A DNA stretch of 17,876 nucleotides from Promethearchaeota archaeon (GTDB lineage Archaea > Asgardarchaeota > Lokiarchaeia > Sigyniarchaeales > SOKP01), in contig JAUWZT010000038.1 in NCBI GenBank assembly GCA_030615145.1, positions 1 to 17,876 on the forward strand, written 5' to 3'. Shown piece by piece: positions 7,345-15,144 of this stretch; within the stretch, counting starts at the first letter, position 1, and every line of letters starts with the position of its first letter. Position numbers and translations under genes: made by a program. The notes beneath the pieces are model-generated. The model did not search any database. It was not told the origin of the DNA and was given only the letters and a program-made list of their open reading frames with translations.

Positions 7345-7775
7345 GATATGGTCGCTTAGATTTTTATAATTTTTGTCTAGGAAATATTTAGTTAAAATAT
7401 TATAAATAAGTTACACTCTTCTTGTGTTCTAATTTTCAAAGCTTGAAAAATTAACATATCGAGAAATTTAAATTATCTCTCAATTATTTTTTTAATAAAG
7501 GTCTTAACATTAATATTCAATTGCTTTTTTGAATGGCTTATTAGCGTTTAATTTATTTAATTATAAGTTTATTTTTACTTTTAATGACCCCCCTCCCCCT
7601 CTCTAAAACCTAAAAAAAAAATTCATAATTGTTGCTGACGAGTAGAGTTTTACCTTATAATTACGTCGGTAATTTGTTGTCCTTTGGTGTATAAAAAATT
7701 CAATTTTAATAAACTTTATAATAGATAATTAACGTTATTTTCATGAGTTTTAATACTTAACTTGTTGATGCTGAC
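7345..7775. other. 431-base AT-rich intergenic region, no convincing gene
   Basis: This stretch is the upstream region of both the large minus-strand gene and the small plus-strand gene at 7776. It contains an inverted repeat TTTTCAA-AGC-TTGAAAA (7433-7449) about 90 bases before the minus-strand start, and a second, ATTCAA/TTGAAT (7515-7520/7529-7534). A minus-strand TATA-like TTTATAAT lies near 7397-7404. It also holds a C-rich polypyrimidine tract (7588-7604) followed by an A-run, and a plus-strand TATA box at 7689-7700. A five-codon ORF (7743-7760) precedes the 7776 gene in the same frame. No tRNA or known ncRNA was recognised. Confidence 0.5.
7689..7700 (+). promoter_or_regulatory. TATA box upstream of the 43-codon gene
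   Basis: TGTATAAAAAAT is one of the cleanest archaeal TATA-box matches in the window, placing a transcription start near 7720. A second candidate, TTTATAATAG (7725-7734), would give a start near 7755, 20 bases before ATG 7776. Confidence 0.45.
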
Positions 7776-7907
7776 ATGGATGGTAAAGACTCCGAAAAAG
7801 AGATATTTTTAAAATATTGTGAAGAGTGCGTAAAGTCTAAAATCGCATCTAATTATGATAGTACTCCAGAATTAACGGAAGAAGCAAGGAAAGAAAAAGG
7901 GCTCTAA
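7776..7907 (+). CDS. small hypothetical protein, 43 residues
   Basis: ATG GAT GGT ... to TAA encodes 43 residues, starting MDGKDSEKEIFLKYCEECVK and ending ARKEKGL. It is highly charged, probably helical, and carries one CxxC pair (YCEEC, Cys15 and Cys18) that could bind metal or form a disulfide, though a single CxxC is not a complete zinc site. No homolog is recognised. Support comes from coding-like composition, a TATA box at the right distance upstream and a clear stop. Against it are its small size and the lack of a ribosome binding site. A five-codon ORF (MSFNT, stop at 7758) lies 15 bases upstream in the same frame. Confidence 0.4.
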   Translation: MDGKDSEKEIFLKYCEECVKSKIASNYDSTPELTEEARKEKGL

Positions 7908-7960
7908 ATTTTAATATACAACTATTATTCTTTCTATTTTTTAATTCAAACGCTAATATA

Positions 7961-8038
7961 TTATAACAACTAAATATTTTTTAATAAAAAGAAATATTTA
8001 TCTTTTAATTAGAATTAATTATTAAGTAGTTGTTATGA
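7961..8038 (+). promoter_or_regulatory. leader inverted repeat that would pair with the start codon of the methyltransferase-like gene
   Basis: ATAACAACTA (7963-7972) is the exact reverse complement of TAGTTGTTAT (8027-8036), which includes the first two bases of ATG 8035. One T-G and one T-A pair extend the stem outward to 7961/8038. Inside it lie a 9-bp inverted repeat TAAATATTT/AAATATTTA (7971-7979/7992-8000) and a 6-bp one TTAATT/AATTAA (8005-8010/8013-8018). In RNA this could form a three-way junction with the start codon buried. In DNA it could be a split operator. The transcription start is unknown, so RNA folding is not proven. Confidence 0.35.
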
Positions 8039-9204
8039 ATTCAAAAGAGCGTGTGAGAGCAGCAATTCATTTTAATCGCCCAGATAAAGTTCCAATCCTT
8101 AATAATGTATCTGGTGATGTCGCTCCTCTGCCACTTATACACTCAAAAGATTGGAATCCGGGTTTTGTAGAAAATGAAATTGGATTATTTCCCCATAATA
8201 AAAATCCTAAGAGTTGGGAAAAACCAGATTGGGTGAAAGGTCGACCTGAATTTGAAGGTGGTAATTGGAAAAACATACCACATGAAGAAGTAGATGAATG
8301 GGGTTGTATCTGGAATTTGAAGGGAAGGGATAAAGATATGGGACACCCAGGTAGACCTTCTTTAGCGGCTATAAAAAACATAGATGATTATATAGCACAA
8401 TATACTTTAGATGCTTCAGATAAGAGTCGATATAAAACGGCTTTAGATTTAAAAAAATTGTTTAGTGATGATTTGTACAATATGGTAATTATGAGATCAC
8501 AGGGACCTTCTCATGTAGTTTCTGAAATGAGAGGTTTTTCTAATTATCTGGTCGATCACATTAGGCATCCTAAGGAGTTAAAACGTTTATTAGAACATGT
8601 TACTGAGTTCCATGTAGAATCAATAAAAATGGCGTTTAAGTACGGGTTAGAACCTGATGGATTTTGGCTATCTGACGATTTAGGGGAACAAAACGGACCA
8701 TTCTTTAACCCTCGTATTTTTAAAGAATTTTACGAGCCAATATATAAAAGAATCGCAGACGCAGCACATGAATTAGGAGCTGAGTTACACCTTCACTGTT
8801 GCGGCAAGGTAGACCGCCTTATACCCGTACTCATTGACTGTGGTTTAGATTCTATCGAATTTGATAGCCCTAGAATGAGTGGATATAACGATTTAAAACA
8901 ATATCGGGGAAAAATAATGTTCTGGGGTTGCGTTAACATACAATCTATTTATACTCATGGAACGCCCGAAGAAGTCGAGCGAGAAGTTTGGCATATGGTT
9001 CGAAATTTAGGTACGAAAGATGGAGGATTTGGAGCGTATTTTTATCCTCAACCTAAAGTAATAAGGGTTTCTCGAAAGAACATCAAAGCTTTTGAAAAGG
9101 GATTAGAAAAATATGGAACTTATTCCAATATTCCCTCAAAATGGTGGGATTATCCAACGGTAGATTTATGGAATGATTCTAAAGTTCCCCCTTTACCAAA
9201 TTAG
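8035..9204 (+). CDS. uroporphyrinogen decarboxylase (URO-D) superfamily protein, MtaA/methyltransferase-like
   Basis: 389 residues of the URO-D/cobalamin-linked methyltransferase TIM-barrel superfamily. It starts MNSKERVRAAIHFNRPDKVP, the usual opening of the family (R-x-x-A-x-x-x-x-x-P-D-x-V-P). Further features are WLSDDLGEQNGPFFNP (211-226), HCCG (His254, Cys255, Cys256, Gly257), which fits the H-x-C-G zinc motif of methylcobamide:thiol methyltransferases, and FWGCVN with Cys299 as a possible third thiolate. True HemE residues for porphyrin binding are not evident, so haem synthesis is unlikely. Methyl transfer from a methoxylated or methylated compound via a corrinoid protein is the family-based guess, but no corrinoid protein or MtxB-type partner lies in the window. 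The gene converges on the GH94-like gene, 28 bases apart. The start lies inside an inverted repeat that may control translation. Confidence 0.75.
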   Translation: MNSKERVRAAIHFNRPDKVPILNNVSGDVAPLPLIHSKDWNPGFVENEIGLFPHNKNPKSWEKPDWVKGRPEFEGGNWKNIPHEEVDEWGCIWNLKGRDKDMGHPGRPSLAAIKNIDDYIAQYTLDASDKSRYKTALDLKKLFSDDLYNMVIMRSQGPSHVVSEMRGFSNYLVDHIRHPKELKRLLEHVTEFHVESIKMAFKYGLEPDGFWLSDDLGEQNGPFFNPRIFKEFYEPIYKRIADAAHELGAELHLHCCGKVDRLIPVLIDCGLDSIEFDSPRMSGYNDLKQYRGKIMFWGCVNIQSIYTHGTPEEVEREVWHMVRNLGTKDGGFGAYFYPQPKVIRVSRKNIKAFEKGLEKYGTYSNIPSKWWDYPTVDLWNDSKVPPLPN

Positions 9205-9213
9205 ATTCATGGT

Positions 9214-9223
9214 AAAAAAAAAA
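9214..9223 (-). terminator. oligo-T tract (minus strand) after the GH94-like gene
   Basis: Ten consecutive A on the plus strand read as T10 on the minus strand, 9 bases beyond the stop codon of the minus-strand gene. This fits an archaeal oligo-T terminator between convergent genes. Confidence 0.5.
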
Positions 9224-9232
9224 GAATTTTGC

Positions 9233-11905
9233 TTATTTCTTTTTTATTTCCCAGCGGAGGGGTTTATTTGGTTTGCTTTCACCGCTCCAAAGCAATTGAC
9301 TTTCTTTTATTGTAAACTCAGCTTCATTTCCATTTATTAGAATAGAATCAATTTGGTCGAGCTCCTCTTCACTTAGTTTTAATGATATTTCCCATGTGCC
9401 TAATTTCACGGGATTATACCACCCTAAATATCCATTTTTAGTCTTTTCTAGTCCAATAAGGGGGGTACTAAACTTATAGTCGTCTTTAGGCAAAGTAGGA
9501 TTTAAATTCACTCCATTTCCCGTGAAATTTATACCAATTAAGCGAGTTGTGTCATATAATGGCCATGCGTGAGGATGTAAATTAAAGACCGGAAAATCAG
9601 TCCAAGAAGTTGCCATATGCCCTAAAAATTCCTCTACATCAGACTCATCCTGTTCGCCAGTAAGTAAGGCTTCATTAAAAACAGTTTGACCGGGATACCT
9701 AGAGAGATCCGAGTTATAGGTATCGGGCCCGCTCCAAATCCCATACCAAACATTGGGATAACTCTCAGCGTGATAAGCGAGCGAGTTTTTCTTCCATTCG
9801 TCCCATCCCATCTCTCCATTTACTAAAGAGAGAGCCCAAATTAAAGTGCCATTTATTGAGGGCCAAATACCCGCATTTACTCCTTGTCCTTTATTTCTTA
9901 TACTATCAATACCCTTGCTATGAAGCCTAGCGCCAATCTTTGAGGGTTTACGGACTAAATCATCGATAAATTGAACTAAAATCTTCTTTTGTTCGCGATC
10001 TAAAGCATTTCCTATGATAGCCCAAGGTTGAGGTTCTAACCACATTTGATCTTCACCAACCCATCCCAAATCTTCTGTAAGCCATGCTCGTCTAAACCAT
10101 TTTCCAGTCCATTGAGCTTTAACTGCTTCTCGTTGAGATTGAGAATATTTAAGTGCTTCACTCGCTAAATCGCGTTCACCTACGAATTCCAACATTTCTG
10201 AGTATATTTCAAGCGTGTATACGGCCATTGCGGCGTTTAAAACGCTTTCCCCTTCTTTTTGAATTTCTTTATGTTTCTCAGGTGGAATGTTTCCAATTAC
10301 AACACCATCGTTCCAATCTCCATTTGATAATCGTTGAAGTCCGTGGCGTCCTGTCCCAGTTTTTTTAACTAAATGACGAAAACAGCGTGCTATTACATCT
10401 CGAACTTTAACAACTTCTGCTCTAGATCCATAAACGGGATATCTGGAAAGTTCTTCATCAAGAAATTCAACATCACGAGTTCCAAGAACATATTCGCTTA
10501 TTAACCATAGTAACCACATTTCTTGATCGCTAGGCTTAAAGGGAACTGGTAATATTTGTCCACTTCCCGTAATACCGTAGGGTATTTCACAATTCTTACG
10601 AGTTGTTTTCAAGGTATACCTTATAATATTTTTTACTATATACGGGTCGCTGTAAATAAAAGGAAGGGCGTGTTGTAAGGGATCACGGGCAGCTCCTTGA
10701 AAGCCAATAATGTATTGATAAACATGGCCTTGAGAGAGAATATGTTCTTTAAAATAGTTATCATAAGTCATAGCACCTCTTAAATAATAATAATGCCAAA
10801 AAATTTCGCGATTAACCCATGGTTCGTCTTTAATTTGTAATTCGATTCTATTATTTTTCCATTGTTCGCATGTTTTTTCAAATAATTTAGTATAATTATT
10901 TTTATATTTATTAACTAAGGAGGCTAAATCGAAGCCATCAGGAATATACCCATATAAAAAAGATAATGTTTGACTTTCTCCTGGCTTTAAGTGTAAATTT
11001 TGTTCCAGAAACATGGCACTTTCAGTGCCTGTAGAACTGAAATCGTTGTTCAACTTATTTTTAAGACCATCTGGAGCTTTGACACCACCACGACCAAAGA
11101 ATTGTTCACTATTGGTGCTTAATGCGCTTGCTTTAGAATCTAAAGAGATTAAGAAAGTTGGGGGCGGAAATCTATCTTCAAATGCAGGTTTAAGATTAGT
11201 AGGATCGTATACTTCTTTTTGATTTTCCAAAAACTTTTTTTCTAGAAGTCCAGCACCATTATTGATTACACTGAACTCGTGTTTAAATTTATTACTGAAT
11301 TCATGGCGAATTTCTCTCGGGTGTTTACCAGGTTTTTTTGAAAGTAGTGCTGCAAATGCAGACGACGAAAATTGATACATATAACAACCCCAATACTCAA
11401 TCCAGCGTAGATCTACTGGCATATCTCGATTATTTGTTATTGTAATTTGAGAAATTAAAATAGGGTCATCACCAAATGGCGCAAAAATAATTTGGTTAAC
11501 ATTATAACCGTGCCCTATTACTTTTTTCTGTAAGTACCCAATTCCAAAGATCCTTTCGAAGGAATCTGCTTTACTAGGATAGTATGTACTTAAAGAATTC
11601 TCTCCATCAGTAAGGTATCCAAATCCTCCGGCAAATTGTTCTTGCTTAGGGTTAAACTCATTTAAATACTTAGGACCTCCCTCGTCTTGTCTTACTTGGA
11701 TATAACCGTAATTTGATGCAACAGCTACCAATCTATCGTTGCCAACTTGATGAAGGTGTTCTGTTTTTGAACGCCACTCTTCATTCATCGGTGTGATTGC
11801 TTTTGGATCGTTTATTTGGTCGCAAGTATAACGATATGCGGGTAATCCAAACTCGTCTTCAATCCATTCTCCAAAATAACCCGAACCAAACGCTTTTTTA
11901 CTCAT
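9233..11905 (-). CDS. GH94-like glycoside phosphorylase family protein (glycosyltransferase 36 type)
   Basis: 890 residues, in the size range of cellobiose-phosphorylase-type enzymes. The N-terminal half (about 1-340) is a beta-rich domain beginning GSGYFGEW and GLPAYRY. The C-terminal half is an alpha/alpha-barrel with HGLQRLSNGDWNDG (521-534), whose GDWND motif holds the catalytic acid Asp in GH94. FQGAARDPLQHALPF (402-416) matches the Q-x-x-R-D substrate region. The segment that normally reads like P-G-x-x-E-N-G-G-x-Y-T-H is here NAGIWPSINGTLIWAL (677-692), so phosphate binding is uncertain and the protein could be a hydrolase or act on an unusual glycoside. No signal peptide is seen, so it is probably cytoplasmic. 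An SD-like AGGAAAG (11914-11920) precedes ATG 11905. It lies 138 bases downstream of the sulfatase on the same strand and may be co-expressed with it. Confidence 0.75.
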   Translation of the reverse strand: MSKKAFGSGYFGEWIEDEFGLPAYRYTCDQINDPKAITPMNEEWRSKTEHLHQVGNDRLVAVASNYGYIQVRQDEGGPKYLNEFNPKQEQFAGGFGYLTDGENSLSTYYPSKADSFERIFGIGYLQKKVIGHGYNVNQIIFAPFGDDPILISQITITNNRDMPVDLRWIEYWGCYMYQFSSSAFAALLSKKPGKHPREIRHEFSNKFKHEFSVINNGAGLLEKKFLENQKEVYDPTNLKPAFEDRFPPPTFLISLDSKASALSTNSEQFFGRGGVKAPDGLKNKLNNDFSSTGTESAMFLEQNLHLKPGESQTLSFLYGYIPDGFDLASLVNKYKNNYTKLFEKTCEQWKNNRIELQIKDEPWVNREIFWHYYYLRGAMTYDNYFKEHILSQGHVYQYIIGFQGAARDPLQHALPFIYSDPYIVKNIIRYTLKTTRKNCEIPYGITGSGQILPVPFKPSDQEMWLLWLISEYVLGTRDVEFLDEELSRYPVYGSRAEVVKVRDVIARCFRHLVKKTGTGRHGLQRLSNGDWNDGVVIGNIPPEKHKEIQKEGESVLNAAMAVYTLEIYSEMLEFVGERDLASEALKYSQSQREAVKAQWTGKWFRRAWLTEDLGWVGEDQMWLEPQPWAIIGNALDREQKKILVQFIDDLVRKPSKIGARLHSKGIDSIRNKGQGVNAGIWPSINGTLIWALSLVNGEMGWDEWKKNSLAYHAESYPNVWYGIWSGPDTYNSDLSRYPGQTVFNEALLTGEQDESDVEEFLGHMATSWTDFPVFNLHPHAWPLYDTTRLIGINFTGNGVNLNPTLPKDDYKFSTPLIGLEKTKNGYLGWYNPVKLGTWEISLKLSEEELDQIDSILINGNEAEFTIKESQLLWSGESKPNKPLRWEIKKK

Positions 11906-12043
11906 TTTATAATCTTTCCTAATTCAAATAAATCTATTTTAGAGAAATTAAGTAGAATTTAATAGTTTTAAGAAATTTATTTTAAAACTTTTTGAAAGGA
12001 GAGTCTTGCATAACAAATCTATATTAAACTTTCAATCTTTAAA

Positions 12044-13624
12044 TTAATAACCACAATCTCTTACAACTGTACTACTTAGATTGTTAGCTTTCTTAAACAA
12101 TTTTAAAAGAAGATCAAGTTTAATGTCTTTAAGAGTCATATCGTTCCATAAATTATTTAATTCATCTTTATCATTCTTTAAATCATATAATTCCCCATGA
12201 TCACTAAAAACTGTGATTCTCCATTCGTCTGTAATTAATATCCTCGTTCTTTCATGATTGCGGTCATCGTCCATTTCAATTAGTATATCATCATTAATTT
12301 TTTCTTTAGTGTTATTTAATACTGGAATTAAACTTTTTCCTTGCATAAAATCTGGAATTGGGATTCCAGCTAATTCTAAGACTGTCTCAGGAATGTCAAT
12401 TGAACTAGCTAACGAATTACATTCTTCGTTTGTTAACCCGCTAGGGACTTTTATTAAAAAGGGTATTTTGATTAATCCTTGATACAAGAATGGTCCTTTA
12501 AAGAAGAACCGATGGTCTCCACCTAAATCGCCATGATCTGTAGTATATATAACAACTGTATTTTCTGCCAAGCCAAATTTATTTAAAGCATCTAAAACCT
12601 CCCCTACGGCATCATCAACCATTTTTTCCATTCCATAGGACGCAGCTATTACACTTTTAGCCCCCTCTTCTGTTAAATCTTTTGGTATTGGAAAAATCCC
12701 TTTTGCAGTTCCTTCACTTGATAAAAGAGTATTGTAATGTTTTCTATTAAATTCTGAACTGTTTTTATGGTCATCGTTAAATGTTTTAGGTAATACTATA
12801 TCTTCTGGCTTATACATATCGAAATATTTTCCAGGCGCTGCGAAAGGATGATGAGGGTCAGGAAATGAGCAAAAAACGAGAAAACTTTCTTTGGAACAAG
12901 AACCATTGGAAAATCTTTCTAAGAATGTGATTGTGTTTTCTTTAACAAATGTTGTAGAATAAAGTTCCTCAGGGATTTTATGTTTTAGCACTTGTAATTT
13001 CACTAAAGGATCAGAAGTGTTAAAAGAGATATTAAGTTTTGTTTGAATTAAATTATCCGGATTACTCAACTTAATCCTGAGCGGTTTTCCTAATGAGGGA
13101 TTGTTTTCTATTTTTTTCTTTACCCAATTTATGTAGTCTGGGTGTCCACATAGCGGTCCGTGCCCTGAAACTATTTTCACCTCCTCCAACCCAAAATAAG
13201 GTGAGTAGTTAGTTAATTTAGGATAATCTCTATGTTGGGCAAATTCTTGACTTTCAATAGCGTTTCTAAATTGGCCAGAAGGGGCTCCAAAATAATTTAG
13301 ATGTATTTTTCCAAAACTTGCTGTATAATAAGCCCCAGATTCAAGTAGAATGTCAACAAATGTATTTGTACCTTGAGGTAAATTGCGTCCATTTGTTGTA
13401 ACACCGTGCACTGAGGGATATCGCCCAGTATATATCGTGCTTCGATTAGGCATGCAGATTGGATTATTACAATAAAAGTTAGTGAATTTAACGCCCTCTT
13501 TAGCGATGCGATCGATATTTGGTGTTTTTAAAACTATCTTGTTGTTATAGCAACTTAAGTGATCAAATCGCTGTTGGTCGGTTATAAAAAATAAAAAGTT
13601 TAATCTTTTGTTAATTTCTATCAC
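12044..13624 (-). CDS. type I sulfatase (alkaline-phosphatase superfamily), probably cytoplasmic
   Basis: 526 residues from GTG 13624. The N-terminal strand is RLNFLFFITDQQR, with Asp15 and Gln16 as metal ligands. The formylglycine motif is Cys57-Met-Pro59-Asn-Arg61 followed by STIYTGRYPSVHGV, the standard C-x-P-x-R signature. Other active-site positions are FGKIH (Lys106, His108), DPHHPF (His258/259), TTDHGD (Asp363, His364) and FFFKGP (Lys376). All hallmark residues are present, so it should be active if its Cys is matured to formylglycine; no maturase gene is in the window. The frame is open to a TTG at 13681. I prefer GTG 13624 because a good TATA box at 13689-13699 would put transcription start near 13668, after the TTG, and because homologs begin just before the RxNFLFxxTDQ strand. 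No signal peptide: the substrate is likely imported, perhaps by the divergent symporter. Substrate unknown. Confidence 0.85.
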   Translation of the reverse strand: MIEINKRLNFLFFITDQQRFDHLSCYNNKIVLKTPNIDRIAKEGVKFTNFYCNNPICMPNRSTIYTGRYPSVHGVTTNGRNLPQGTNTFVDILLESGAYYTASFGKIHLNYFGAPSGQFRNAIESQEFAQHRDYPKLTNYSPYFGLEEVKIVSGHGPLCGHPDYINWVKKKIENNPSLGKPLRIKLSNPDNLIQTKLNISFNTSDPLVKLQVLKHKIPEELYSTTFVKENTITFLERFSNGSCSKESFLVFCSFPDPHHPFAAPGKYFDMYKPEDIVLPKTFNDDHKNSSEFNRKHYNTLLSSEGTAKGIFPIPKDLTEEGAKSVIAASYGMEKMVDDAVGEVLDALNKFGLAENTVVIYTTDHGDLGGDHRFFFKGPFLYQGLIKIPFLIKVPSGLTNEECNSLASSIDIPETVLELAGIPIPDFMQGKSLIPVLNNTKEKINDDILIEMDDDRNHERTRILITDEWRITVFSDHGELYDLKNDKDELNNLWNDMTLKDIKLDLLLKLFKKANNLSSTVVRDCGY

Positions 13625-13688
13625 AAATTTTAATTTTTGATAAACTTGGTAAGAATTAATTAATATATAACTAGAAATCAAAAAAAAT

Positions 13689-13699
13689 CTTTTTATAGT
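13689..13699 (-). promoter_or_regulatory. TATA box of the sulfatase gene
   Basis: On the minus strand this reads ACTATAAAAAG, a strong archaeal TATA box. Typical spacing puts transcription start near 13668, leaving a leader of about 44 bases before GTG 13624. It would exclude the TTG at 13681 as start. Confidence 0.5.
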
Positions 13700-13710
13700 T
13701 TAACCTTAAA

Positions 13711-13721
13711 ATTATATTATA
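13711..13721 (+). promoter_or_regulatory. TATA-box-like element of the symporter gene
   Basis: ATTATATTATA is centred about 25 bases before ATG 13740, which suggests a leaderless mRNA. Together with the sulfatase TATA box about 20 bases away it makes a compact divergent promoter, where one regulator could control both directions. Confidence 0.4.
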
Positions 13722-13739
13722 AAAAACCTTTAAAAAAAA

Positions 13740-15134
13740 ATGTCGATTAATAAATTACCAAAAAAACAAGTTTCGGGTTACATTGTGGGGATGATTCCAT
13801 TAACGATTATCCTTGGTGTGTTCCGATTAGGCTATATAAAATTCTTTTATGATTCATTAGGCTTAAATGAGGTTCTTTTTATTATTGGAATGGTAATATT
13901 CATGTTTATAAACATGTTAAATGACCCTCTCATTGGTCAATGGCAAGATAATACTGATGTGAAGAAATGGGGTAGCCGAAGAGTGGTATATATAAAATTC
14001 TTCAGTCCGTTTTTGGTGATAGTATTTGCTCTCATGTGGTTCCCATGGAGTACAGACGCAGCTACACCTATTGGACAATTTGTAATGTTTTTGCATTTTT
14101 TGATAAGCATAAGTATTTTTGATACACTCTCTAATATCGTAACAATGGCTTGGATGGCACTACTTCCCGACATGACGAGTGATCTCGGAGAGCGTACTAG
14201 AATCAACTTTCTAGGAGGCATCCTCGCACTATTTGCAAGCTTTGTCGTGATTACCGTTCCTACGATGGTTAATAACCGTCAATTTTTTCAAATATTCAAC
14301 ATCACCGTCGCTGCGATTAGTTATGTATGTTATGTAGTTGTAGTAAAATTTTCAAAAGAACGCCCTGAACATCAACACGACCGAAGCCCTCCTTTATGGA
14401 CGGCAATAAAACAAACAGTGAAATCTAAATCCTTCATGATGTTTGTTGGATTTAATTTTTTCAAGACACTCATTGCTTCAATACAACTCTCGTATGTTTT
14501 TCTATTTTTGATACTAATCGGTCCTGAAAATGTAGGATTATACTTTTTAATCGTAATAATAGTTGGTTGGAGTTCAAGTATTCTTTGCATGAAACTGAGA
14601 AAGAAACATGGATTTAAAAAGCTACTACTTCGGTTCACAACTATTCAATTCATAGGGGGATTTATTCTATTCTTCTTGGTTTTAATTCCTTCAATCTCAA
14701 TTCCCGCAATGTGGATAGGACTTGCATTTTCGGCATTCTTTGGGGGTGCGGGAATATTTGGAGTTATAATGCAGACTCTACCTATTGACGAAGACGAAAT
14801 CAAATATGGAAGTCGACGAGAAGGGATGTTTTATGGTATTAATGCCTTGTTCACTAAACCAACTGAAAGTATTGGCCCTATCATAGTGACTATTGTACTT
14901 GTATTAACAGGATATGTACAAAACTCTCCCGTTCAAACAGATTCGGCGATGTTTGGAATAATATTTGTATTTTATTTCATCGTCAACATATTTGTGGCGT
15001 TAAGTTTGATTTTTGTCTACTTCTACCCATTAGAAGGAGAGAAATTAGAACATCTTGAAGAAGAACTCAAAGAACTTCATCAAAAAAAGAGAGAACAACT
15101 AAATATTAAAACTAATTTAAAAAACAAGTTTTGA
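13740..15134 (+). CDS. GPH/MelB-type sugar:cation symporter (MFS_2 family)
   Basis: 464 residues with about twelve hydrophobic segments, the size of glycoside-pentoside-hexuronide:cation symporters. The loop after helix 2 reads NDPLIGQWQDNTDVKKWGSR (61-80), matching the family pattern D-P-x-x-G-x-x-x-D-x-T-x-x-x-x-G-R-R. The Asp equivalent to MelB Asp59 is Asp62. The position four residues earlier, Asp55 in MelB, is Asn58 here, so the coupling ion site may differ. The C-terminal tail is charged and coiled-coil-like (EGEKLEHLEEELKELHQKKR). It probably imports a glycoside or sugar acid across the plasma membrane. It is divergent from the sulfatase (115 bases between starts) and 10 bases ahead of the flavoprotein gene, so it likely forms an operon with the latter. 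ATG is chosen for the short basic N-terminus MSINKLPKKQ before helix 1. Confidence 0.85.
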   Translation: MSINKLPKKQVSGYIVGMIPLTIILGVFRLGYIKFFYDSLGLNEVLFIIGMVIFMFINMLNDPLIGQWQDNTDVKKWGSRRVVYIKFFSPFLVIVFALMWFPWSTDAATPIGQFVMFLHFLISISIFDTLSNIVTMAWMALLPDMTSDLGERTRINFLGGILALFASFVVITVPTMVNNRQFFQIFNITVAAISYVCYVVVVKFSKERPEHQHDRSPPLWTAIKQTVKSKSFMMFVGFNFFKTLIASIQLSYVFLFLILIGPENVGLYFLIVIIVGWSSSILCMKLRKKHGFKKLLLRFTTIQFIGGFILFFLVLIPSISIPAMWIGLAFSAFFGGAGIFGVIMQTLPIDEDEIKYGSRREGMFYGINALFTKPTESIGPIIVTIVLVLTGYVQNSPVQTDSAMFGIIFVFYFIVNIFVALSLIFVYFYPLEGEKLEHLEEELKELHQKKREQLNIKTNLKNKF

Positions 15135-15138
15135 GGGT
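15133..15138 (+). promoter_or_regulatory. Shine-Dalgarno-like site overlapping the symporter stop codon
   Basis: GAGGGT begins inside the TGA stop (15132-15134) of the symporter and ends 6 bases before ATG 15145. It is a weak but well-placed ribosome binding site, consistent with coupled translation of the two genes. Confidence 0.4.
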
Positions 15139-15144
15139 TTATTC

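Noticed and set aside
7637..7672. Possible pseudoknot from GACG/CGTC and TTACC/GGTAA
   Set aside because: Stems of only 4 and 5 bp with long loops are expected by chance in this length of sequence.
11994..12001. Shine-Dalgarno-like AAAGGAG sequence on the plus strand
   Set aside because: No plus-strand reading frame begins behind it; the genes on both sides are on the minus strand.
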